Below are positions 55,671-64,000 of a stretch of 64,000 nt of DNA, piece by piece. The DNA comes from Bradysia coprophila (Eukaryota > Arthropoda > Insecta > Diptera > Sciaridae). Positions within the stretch are counted from its first letter, which is position 1. Every line of letters begins with the position of its first letter. The notes under the pieces were generated by a model, which saw only the letters and a list, made by a program, of their open reading frames with translations, searched no databases and was not told the DNA's origin. The stretch is taken from NCBI RefSeq assembly GCF_014529535.1, contig NW_023503501.1, positions 496,001-560,000 of the forward strand. Reading direction: 5' to 3'. A program made the position numbers and the translations under genes.

Positions 55671-55727
55671 TTAAAACTGTAAACTGTTATAAAAAGCAGT
55701 GTTGACTACACTTCTAAAACGACTGAT

Positions 55728-56247
55728 ATCCCAACAAAAATCTCTTCGAGAAAAGTGTGACGCAGTCTTTGAAATACAATTTCTAAAATGAATGATATCG
55801 CTAGAGTTGACGCTTTCAGCTTCGTTACGCAAAAATTAAATTTTACACCCAATTAGTTCAAACAAGCTGGCTTAGGTTTTCTCATCATCTGCCAAATAAT
55901 TTTTACAAAAAAAAAATTTAGACTGGTAACAACCAAAATTTTACCAAAAAAATCTGCGTCGCATGTGGCAGATAAATTTTCTTGCTGGTCTGTTCCTGAA
56001 CATTTGCCACTTTGCGACGCAGATTTTTTTGGTAAAATTTTGGTTGTTTCCAGTCAAATTTTTTTTTGTTAAAAATTATTTGGCAGATGATGAGAAAAAC
56101 TAAGCCAGCTTGTTTGAACTAATTGGGTGTAAAATTTAATTTTTGCGTAACGAAGCTGAAAGCGTCAACTCTAGCGATATCATTCATTTTAGAAATTGTA
56201 TTTCAAAGACTGCGTCACACTTTTCTCGAAGAGATTTTTGTTGGGAT
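55728..56247. mobile_element. 520 bp foldback element with near-identical arms
   Basis: ATCCCAACAAAAATCTCTTC at the left and GAAGAGATTTTTGTTGGGAT at the right begin arms of about 240 bp with very few differences (for example GGTTTTCTCATCATCTGCC against GGCAGATGATGAGAAAAAC). The central loop is short (about 40 bp). No ORF. It lies 250 bp upstream of the ionotropic receptor gene. Confidence 0.8.
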
Positions 56248-56468
56248 TCATAATTCTACCAAACTAAACAGTGTATTTAGCGGTAAATAGGCACTTCCCA
56301 TCATAATCACAGCACCATTCAAACGAGGACTATGATTTGAATGTTCAACTTGCCACTTTGCTTATGTTGAGCTATCACCAGCTGTAATCAACGTACAAAT
56401 TACAGAATATTTAATCCGTTCTGAGGCCACGTTCGCTTTTATTTATATTCGACGAAATGCACAGCCAT

Positions 56469-56473
56469 TCAGT
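56469..56473 (+). promoter_or_regulatory. Candidate arthropod initiator TCAGT
   Basis: TCAGT, the arthropod initiator core, sits 24 bp before the receptor ATG (56497). A TTTATTTATATTC stretch lies about 30 bp upstream and could act as a TATA element. Confidence 0.3.
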
Positions 56474-56496
56474 CGATTGGGAGTTTCTACTAGAAC

Positions 56497-58236
56497 ATGA
56501 ATTTCCATCAAATTTTCATCGTCATAAATGTTCTGTCGCCGTGTGTGCAACTACAATATCATCATCAGGAAATTGTGCTCATCAATCGGTTAAACGATTT
56601 CTTCAAATTTGACCACAACATATTTCTGGTCGATTCATCGGTAGATGTGGGACGATTTATACATCCCGTTAATCAATGTGACATTGTACCCATGAGTTCA
56701 TACCGCTTTAAGTTCAGTTATGACGAGGGAATTAAAGGATTGGACAGATTGACGAGAATCAATAGCAAGAATCCGTTGATGATTATTGTAGTCGAAAGTG
56801 GTGCGCTCGAAGGGAAAGGTAGTTCGAGCCTACCAGCTCGATTCATACAATTGCATCGGCTGCAGCGAAATATGAAAATTGGGTTCTTCATTTCACGGCC
56901 GTTTGCTGACAATGTGGTGCTACAGGAATTATTCCGTTGGTGTTGGAACCATGGTTTGACGAATATTTTTATTGCGACGTTTTCGAGTCAACATGACTCC
57001 GTTGAACCGTTGAACATTTTCAAGTTCGATCCGTTCGTGAAGTTTCGTGTGATAAACGTAAGTGGCAACGAGTCGGTTGGAAACATTTTTCCGGATAAAA
57101 AGGTCAACTTCCAGCTGCACCCCCTTCTGTTTCCACCCCAATATGTGGTAACGACCTTAACAACGGAAATGCAACAAATATTCTCCCGAGCTATGAATGC
57201 GACGCAAGCTACTTCACAAGCACTGAACGACACCGACATCATTGCAATGTCGAATATAGTCTTAACTAACTGGCACAACGAAATTGGAGCTTGGACAGGC
57301 TTGAGTTTGTATCCGATTATGATGACAACATTTGTGTTTGTCGTACCGGAAGCTATTCCATTTGCGAGCATCAGTTCTTATTTGAAAACAGTTTCATCGG
57401 ACAGAATGTACGGTTGGTCTACAGCCATAATAGTCTTGCTCGTAATACTTCTGACCGTGACTCGACGCAATAAACGCGAAATTTTCCGTAGTGCGGTCGA
57501 TGTTATCAACTTATTAATCGGTGATAACCTGGCCATTAGATACCAGAAACTGTTACCTGCTGAAGCTACCCTCATCGTCCCATTAACGTTCATCGGATTT
57601 TTCATGGTAAATGGACTTTCGTCGATGAACCAAAGCTTTCATACTCGACCAACTATGTATAAACAAATCAACTCAATTGACGATCTGTATCAGTCTACGA
57701 TTCCAATTTTGGTCCCACCTGGATACTGGGAAAACGAAATCCTCAATATTCTGAACGATCAATTTAAACAACGAGATTGGAGACGCAAAATCCGTACATT
57801 GAACACTTCGGATTTGAATCGAGAAATTTACTTGCGAAACTCTTCTATATCATTTCTCACATTGGATAAAGCGGCGAAAATTTTGATAGCAAGCCAGAGG
57901 CGGTGGGGCGTACGAGGATATCGTGTCATTGGTGAATCCACAGCATTCACGAAAAAGTTGCATTCATTCTATGTGAACGAAAATTTTCCATTCATTGAAT
58001 GTGCTAACGACGTAACACTCCGAACGCAGAGTGCGGGACTATTGATAAAGTGGAGCAATGACGAAATGGACAACCAATCGAAAGTTATCAATGTCGATCT
58101 GAACAAAGTTCCCGACACGGAACACCTTCCTGAACAGATTTTTATCGTTTATGGTTGGATTGCTGGTTGTGTAGTGTTTAGTATAGAAATTGTTTGGTCA
58201 GCATTGTCGTCGGTGATCATCAGACGATTAAGGTGA
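56497..58236 (+). CDS. Divergent ionotropic receptor, intronless
   Basis: This is a 579-residue chemosensory channel subunit of the insect IR family. It has a signal-peptide-like start (about 1-18) and a poorly conserved extracellular N-terminus. A partial ligand-binding domain, S1, includes GAWTGLSLYPIMMTTFVF and VVPEAIP. TM1 is near 305-323 (GWSTAIIVLLVILLTV). After this come the pore-side region, TM2/3 near 357-374 (ATLIVPLTFIGFFMVNGL), S2, and TM4 near 547-572 (QIFIVYGWIAGCVVFSIEIV). The position and absence of introns fit the divergent, taste-type IRs. ATTAAA at 58445 may be its poly(A) signal. The specific IR subgroup cannot be assigned from this sequence. Confidence 0.75.
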   Translation: MNFHQIFIVINVLSPCVQLQYHHQEIVLINRLNDFFKFDHNIFLVDSSVDVGRFIHPVNQCDIVPMSSYRFKFSYDEGIKGLDRLTRINSKNPLMIIVVESGALEGKGSSSLPARFIQLHRLQRNMKIGFFISRPFADNVVLQELFRWCWNHGLTNIFIATFSSQHDSVEPLNIFKFDPFVKFRVINVSGNESVGNIFPDKKVNFQLHPLLFPPQYVVTTLTTEMQQIFSRAMNATQATSQALNDTDIIAMSNIVLTNWHNEIGAWTGLSLYPIMMTTFVFVVPEAIPFASISSYLKTVSSDRMYGWSTAIIVLLVILLTVTRRNKREIFRSAVDVINLLIGDNLAIRYQKLLPAEATLIVPLTFIGFFMVNGLSSMNQSFHTRPTMYKQINSIDDLYQSTIPILVPPGYWENEILNILNDQFKQRDWRRKIRTLNTSDLNREIYLRNSSISFLTLDKAAKILIASQRRWGVRGYRVIGESTAFTKKLHSFYVNENFPFIECANDVTLRTQSAGLLIKWSNDEMDNQSKVINVDLNKVPDTEHLPEQIFIVYGWIAGCVVFSIEIVWSALSSVIIRRLR

Positions 58237-58444
58237 AATGGCTTTGATAATTCTGTGTCATAGTTTTTGGAAGTGCGTGGGGATAATAACTGGTTTTTGA
58301 CTACAGTCGAACTATACCGCGCTTTTTATGTTTTTGTGGTTTAGCCTAACGCTGCAAATTTTGCCATTTTTCGCGGAAAATTTACGGGAAAGCGATTTGT
58401 AAACTTCTACGATCAAATAATGGAAGCTCCTCCAACTTTTCATT

Positions 58445-58450
58445 ATTAAA
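58445..58450 (+). terminator. Candidate poly(A) signal ATTAAA of the receptor gene
   Basis: ATTAAA 209 bp after the stop codon on the same strand. Weak evidence. Confidence 0.25.
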
Positions 58451-58678
58451 ATATAAATGAAGAGCAAAACGACGTAAGTGCGATTATAGCTCTAAGAAGG
58501 TGATTTCTTCTCAGCTAATTTTATTTTTGTTAAATGAAATTCCAATGAAGCGTGTTGTGAGCAGCGATTTGAACTACAAACTCAGTTATGATGACTATCA
58601 AATTAATTAAATTTATTGGATGAACATGATAACAGAACGATTAGTAAGTACTTTCTAAACCATCTGAATTGAATATTG

Positions 58679-59078
58679 CTTAAGTTAAGGGTAATGTACA
58701 CATGGCTAAATTGTTGCCTACATTTTGGCGCAAAACTGTTATTGTTTTGATGGTAATTTTGGACTCGAGTCATTTTTGGAAAAAGTACGTGCATCGTTTG
58801 GTGTTAAAATGTGTTAGCTAACAGTAAAAAATTGAAATGTCAACGGACCTAGGTCCGAGAAACCTCGATATTTCACGAACATTTTCATATATTTTCAGTT
58901 TTCTCGGACCTATATCTTTATTAACATTTCAATTTTTTACTCAAAGCTACCCCATTTTAACACCAAACGATTTTCATACTTTTTCCAAAAAATGCGAGTC
59001 CAAAATGATCATCAAAATAATAATAATTTTGCGCTCAAATGTAGGCAACAATTTACCCATGTGAAGATTGCTCTTAAG
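58679..59078. mobile_element. 400 bp foldback element
   Basis: Both outer ends are CTTAAG. The arms share ACATGG.TAAATTGTTGCC, TTTTGGACTCG and AAAAAGTA, and an inner pair carries AAAAAATTGAAATGT. Divergence between the arms is modest. No ORF. Confidence 0.6.
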
Positions 59079-59099
59079 ACGAATCGTTTCAACACTAAA

Positions 59100-61190
59100 T
59101 TGTAGCTTAAAGTTCGAAAAAATGATAACTTCCTGGAAAAAGGGAGACCATCGTCTTGTGTCAAGAAATGTTGAGTGTTGCTTTGAGTAAGAAATGATAA
59201 ACGTCTGTGGTGAAGTAACCTACTACGAGAAAACATAATAGCATAATGAATGAGAGTCACTCTTTCATATATGATAATAGTTCACTAAACTTGGTACAAA
59301 TTCTGAGTTTTGTCATTGTATGCTACATCACAACAAACACTTATCAATGTTCCTTAAAGCCAACACTGCTTGACACAAAACGATGGTCGCATTTTTATCA
59401 TTTTTTCGCACAAATTTAGACTATAATTCAGTGTTGTGTCGATTCGTCTTAATTTCTACGTCGTTTTATCGTTTCTCTTGTAAGAAATTTTTGAGTGTAA
59501 ATGGTTCAGATATAAACTAAGTATTGTGACGGGTCTTTGGTTAAGTGGTCTGCTGAATAACAGTATAAATATGGTGGAGATGCCCTAGTATTCATGTTGT
59601 AAGTATTATGTGAAGAAACGAAAGAGAAATATACTTAACGTTCTAAGTGTTAGAGAGTGTCCTACTCAATGAATAACATATTTACTTTTGGAACATCATC
59701 AGATGCAAATTGATTTCTCTCTAAGGCTTCCCGCTTAGGAAAATCAAGTTTTCCCCATTTCGTTGGGATTGTTTCAAATAAATCATATACTCAAACAGAA
59801 CTGAAATTTAAGAAGAAATTGATTAAAGTGAGCTTAATTGATTGATAAAAGTTGTCTTATTTACTATTGCTGCTGATCTCGCAAAATGTAAATAGGTACA
59901 GGTATCAAGATGCCTTAAATTAATCTCTAGAAAAAAAAACCGTTCATGAATGAAGATGAAATTATACAGGCACTCAAAAAAAGTGAGACTTTACACTGAC
60001 ATTGAGATGTTCTAATACTATCTTTGACACATCTTAAATCTAAATTATTTCCCAATGTATAAAGCATATTCAAACGTTTTTGTTGTTGTTAATGAATCGA
60101 CATCAAGAACCGTTTTTTTTTTCTCTCGCAACAATAAATTATTAAATCGACTTCGGATTGTGTCATTGTCGGTGCCAGTTAGTCTCCAAAATATAATTGA
60201 ATACGATTTTGTTCATCATTTTGTAATAAACATTTATGTGAGCGAGATAGAGTGTGCAAAGTGAAAAATTCTTTAGAAATGTGCCGATGAGCATGTAAGT
60301 AGCCTCATAATACTAAATAGAAGAAATCTGAACGACGATCAGTCAATTATATCATAACCACCAGATGTTTCGCAAAATGAATTAATTATTTCTTATTAAC
60401 TAGATGGGAGACTCTGGACCACAAAAAGTGTTTTAATTTCGGTTAAATAATAATTATTTTTTTGTAATTGTAATGGGTGTGTAACTATTGTTGAGGGATT
60501 GGAGCTAGAAGAGGCTGAATGGCAAATCATGGAGAATGATGTCACATCGAAATTGATATGGGAAAGTTGCAGGTAATTGGTAATATGCTAATTCTTATCG
60601 TAACAAAAAAAGATATAAAATTTGAATAAGCAAAAAAAAGGACTAGCGAGTCCTACATATCAATGTCAAATAGTCACAAAGCTAACCTCAAAAAATGAAA
60701 GCTTCATATAAATTTTTTTTGACATTATGGTTAGCTTTGTGCAAATGGCAGCTTATTTGGCGTCACAAACGACATTGACAATGATCTATATTCTCATACA
60801 ACGATAACATATTATAACATACACAATAGACAGACTTTGCGCAACATGACGTATAACTTATGGGCAACAGAAGTATTTTTAACTAGCGGTGGCAATGGAT
60901 GGACTTCTGTTAGTCCTCATCACTTATAGTTTGAACGTGAATAATCGACAAAAAGTGTTCATGAGGAAAACGTTGTGGTTATGAGGATCAATATGTCACA
61001 CGGTGAGTGACCTACTACAACACACCGACATTTTTGTTTGTCTGCCACGGAATGGCAGCACAAACGTACGTCAAAAATTAAATAGGTTTGTGAAAATTCT
61101 GAAAATAAGTAATGGAAAGTTTGGAATTTAGAGTGGAAATTGAATTTTTAGGATAGTTGCGTTGCGGAATACTTGGCAGACCTGGATCCA
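59100..61190. other. Intergenic DNA, no gene seen
   Basis: A small dyad at 60676-60740 (CACAAAGCTAACC and GGTTAGCTTTGTG) was the only structure noted. The short frames are not protein-like. Confidence 0.4.
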
Positions 61191-61232
61191 CTTCAATTTA
61201 ATTTTTTATTATTTTGTTTGCATTTATGACTT

Positions 61233-61526
61233 CTAAAACCACTGAATTTTTGGAAGTGGGTGGGTGGAATTCTTGGTGTTCAATTTCTCCCATACTTCTG
61301 ATGCAGTTTTACAATCTTGGACATGCTTACAGCTGATCGGATCTATCAGCAAAATTAACTTTGATTTGGCTTTGGTTAATTTTTCCTCATCAGCTTTGTC
61401 TCCTTTTATGCATTTCCATAGATTTTCATGCTCTAGGTAAGCCTGCACTGCGAATTTCCATGTGGTAAAATTGTCGCGACCGATGAGTTTAGCAATGGCG
61501 GGCAAAAACTGTGTGCTGGATGCCAT
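61233..61526 (-). pseudogene. Ty1/copia gag N-terminal fragment
   Basis: The first 97 codons of a copia-type gag: FLPAIAKLIGRDNFTTWKFA, then QAYLEHENLWKCIKG and LLIDPISCKHVQDCKTASEV. This is the typical UBN2/DUF4219-like start with the NFTTWK motif. The frame then leaves homology (STHPLPKIQWF), so the copy is truncated and lacks pol. It follows the LTR and primer-binding site at 61655-62230 on the same strand. Confidence 0.75.
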
Positions 61527-61654
61527 GATGAGTCAGCACATACGTAACTTTTACAATACACGACGCACTTGAACGAAAAAACTGACAAAACTAATCGTTC
61601 ACTATTTTAACTCCACTCAAGTAGCATAAATTCCTTTTTTAAGCAATAACTAAT

Positions 61655-61664
61655 GCCCATAACC
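61655..61664 (-). other. Copia-type primer-binding site
   Basis: GGTTATGGGC on the minus strand directly follows the LTR end. Drosophila copia is primed by a half-tRNA of initiator Met, and its site also contains GGTTATGGGC. The match is short but correctly placed between LTR and gag. Confidence 0.55.
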
Positions 61665-62230
61665 TGTGAGAAAACACCAGGGGTTCATGGTTAGGAACTT
61701 GAATAAAATACGTGTGCTCTTGAGAAATGACAAAGAGATAATGTTTTATTGATTTTCAGGTTGGCTCGATATAAAACTATAGGGTCGGTATGTAGATACT
61801 TGTTATGAATTAAGTTGTTAACGTTACACTAGTCCAGCACATAACAACAATTTTTGCTGGATCAGATTTTTTTTCCATTGGTTACCCCCTAAGTCAACAC
61901 TAACTATTTTCGCTGATAAATAACGGGAAAAGGTTGCTGATACCTCAGAGGAGACCTGTGTGATTAGCATTTGAGACTCTATTCAATCAATACCCAGATA
62001 GATTAGAGTGTTTGGAAAGCTTTTTCAATTGAGAATCTGAAACCCATATCAAAGATCCTCTTGTTCCCCACTCTCTTGCCTAACTTCCACTACTTACTAG
62101 TCCCAAACCTTAGTTTCCTTAGTAGCCACTAGCACTTACGAAGACAATAAATCAAAATAAACATCCGCGTTCGTATAATTTATTAAAGTCTGTTCAGTTA
62201 GGTATCGTTGCAATCCATTCTGATACGACA
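61665..62230 (-). mobile_element. Copia 5' LTR, 566 bp
   Basis: On the minus strand the block starts TGTCGTATCA and ends TTTTCTCACA, that is TG...CA, immediately before the primer-binding site. Only one LTR is present, so the element is a truncated 5' end. The outer boundary is inferred from the TG...CA ends. Another LTR copy would be needed to confirm it. Confidence 0.55.
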
Positions 62231-62239
62231 CCCAATGCT

Positions 62240-63320
62240 CATTTTACGATGTCATACCACGACACCAACTCAATATAAATATTCGCACTTATTCCGTACA
62301 AATTCTATTATCTATCAATTTAACTCCATTTATTACTGAATGATATTGTTTTTGCATACATCGACAGCAGCGGCAAAAAATAAAAAAAAATAAAAACCGG
62401 TGTGTGTGTGTAAACATCCGTGGGTGAAAGATTTTCATTGACCTGAACATCGTGAATGAACCATTCATAACATATAAGTTTTATTACATTGTATACAACA
62501 TTCATTTCTAGCCTTTTTACACACCTAATGCAAAAACAACGAATATCAAGTTATGTTTATAATGTCCATCCATTCATATATGTTTACAATATTAATGAAA
62601 AAGATAGCTTTGAGCCAGCATATTTAGTTAAACTAACATTGAGACACAACCAGAAATAAATTTAGCAGATATATCATATTTGTGTACGGCTTTTATCTTT
62701 TGTCCATGGCAAATGAATGGGAGCTTCTCGTCGATATGGTAAACTGAGTGTTGTCGTAAGCTACACTATTTAGTATGTGTATCGTACAGCTGTTCGTGTA
62801 TTCAATAAAATGATTTGTGGAAAGAACATTTTCAAAAATCATGTAACAGCACAGCAATTTATTAGCAGACATTGTCGTAGGTCGCTTTTAGGGTGGTGCA
62901 CTGATTGCAGTATAGAGTTTGAAATGTGCCTCGGAGCTTCCGCATTTTTTTTTTGTTGCAAGTCATTTTTGAAAACATGTATAGGTGGTAATCTTGTAGT
63001 ACACACTCAAAAAATTGTCGCCCAGACTTGTGCGCCGGCCGGACAGGATAAGCTTCAGATGGTTGTCGTTGATGATATTTTTCATTTATCAAAATTTAGC
63101 CAGGATACACGGATAGAAATATCGACCTAGATCTTAATCTACTTGAGCGAACAGTGCACGATGGAATCTTTTTTGGAATTAAAATTTAATTCCCACGGGA
63201 ATTACTTTCGTTTTACAACAAATCATTAGGGCCTAGAGAGATTAGATTTTGATTTTTTTAAAGTCCAAAATTCAGACTTTTCATTTGTATGTGAGCTATG
63301 TGTGTATGTGAGAACATGTA
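62240..63320. other. Intergenic DNA, no gene seen
   Basis: Short frames on both strands at 62777-63130 overlap each other and resemble nothing known. Confidence 0.4.
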
Positions 63321-63329
63321 ACAATTCCT

Positions 63330-63800
63330 TACATACCCGGAAGGGATTAAAAGTTGAAAAGTATCTGTTTCGTGTGTTCAATGACCTCGGCTTTGCCTCG
63401 TATAAACCAAATTCACATAAAAACCCCAATTTTCAATTTTGATCCCTTGTTATGTAATAGTTATTTACATGACTAGGTATAAAAAGATGAAAAGTAGAGT
63501 TTTCGTGTGAATTTTGTTGATCCGAGGCGAAGCTGAGGTCAATAAACACACGAAGAGACTTTTCACTTTTATTCCCAGTTATGTAATGGATTTTATCACA
63601 TACGCGCGGTGTTCGGATGTCAAAGTTACTTAAGTAGAAGAATAATTCAAAAATTACAATCCTGGTCTATGTTGTTGTCAGCAAGCCTCGACTTCTTCAT
63701 GACAAGTGTGTAATATATATTATATGCTGATGGCGTCGAAAGACGTGCTTCAAACATGAAAAGTACGGTTTTCGACGCATGTAGCACGTAAAATACTATT
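63330..63800. repeat. Family A palindromic repeats, right end of window
   Basis: A first copy (63340-63430) reads TGACCTCGGCTTTGCCTCG. A second, inverted copy (63480-63610) reads GTTGATCCGAGGCGAAGCTG and ends TTATGTAATGGATTTTA. A partial third copy is at 63715-63800 (GGCGTCGAAAGACGTGC). They match those at 0.3-1.6 kb. Confidence 0.6.
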
Positions 63801-64000
63801 GAACCGAACGAAAGCATCAAGACCTCATATTCTCACTTAAAATTTACAAAAGAGTAAGAAAAAGGTACAGGGGACGTCAGTGAAATTGAGACATGAATGT
63901 CATTCAGCTGTTTTTCGTGGTAGTGATAAAAGTGCAGCTGAAAAGTATCTGAAGGAAATTCATGTTTAAATTTCACTGACCTTTCCTGTACACTGGCTCT

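Noticed and set aside
55266..55682. 138-codon frame over the minisatellite
   Set aside because: It is open only because the repeat unit is 18 bp. Several frames are open and it has no start or gene context.
62777..63130. 117-codon plus-strand frame
   Set aside because: It overlaps an opposite-strand frame of similar quality, and neither resembles a known protein.

Overview
The window looks like AT-rich nuclear DNA from an insect. I infer a lower dipteran, such as a fungus-gnat-like fly. The basis is split genes with many 54-70 nt GT...AG introns, an ionotropic-receptor gene, insect-type retroelements, and very many short inverted-repeat elements. I see no prokaryotic gene organisation, tRNA, rRNA or CRISPR array. 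The species call is inference only.

Host genes, left to right. (1) 10564-17852, minus: an SNX27 sorting nexin (PDZ, PX, FERM-like) in six exons, with a 4.9 kb first coding intron that holds repeats. (2) 19872-20588, plus: an intronless P-loop small-molecule kinase of the uridine-kinase/PRK type. (3) 23050-24114, minus: a three-exon EXD1-like piRNA-pathway protein whose nuclease acidic residues appear to be lost. (4) 29890-41201, plus: an eight-exon, 914-residue type II membrane GH31 glycosidase related to MYORG (KIAA1161), with two multi-kilobase introns full of mobile elements. (5) 44730-45596, plus: an unrecognised 288-residue coiled-coil protein with a poly(A) signal and an overlapping upstream ORF. 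(6) 51060-53713, plus: a nine-exon K+-dependent Na+/Ca2+ exchanger (NCKX/SLC24) in which key alpha-2 acidic positions are altered. (7) 56497-58236, plus: an intronless divergent ionotropic receptor.

Mobile DNA fills most of the rest. It includes a 5'-truncated LINE with a 577-codon RT frame, split by a 128 bp MITE with a TA duplication. There is also a Tc1/IS630-like DD34E transposase with a one-base frameshift, a copia 5' LTR plus primer-binding site and gag start, a 666 bp hAT-type element with an 8 bp duplication, and a second hAT-like element full of ATTAAATGG repeats. A 1.24 kb Tc1-type foldback element, three further LINE remnants, a retroelement-associated nuclease-like ORF, and at least a dozen perfect or near-perfect palindromes complete the set. 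Tandem arrays occur at 21.1-21.7 kb (about 144 bp unit), 36.7-37.0 kb (about 150 bp unit) and 55.3-55.7 kb (18 bp unit).

The genes do not form an operon or cluster. They are independent, each with its own exons and, in several cases, its own poly(A) signal. The most unusual pattern is that several unrelated palindromic elements carry the same C(GNA)G mini-hairpin at or near their centre, for example GAGCGAAGCGAG. That pattern, the NCKX and EXD1 substitutions and the nested insertions are the points most worth a second look.
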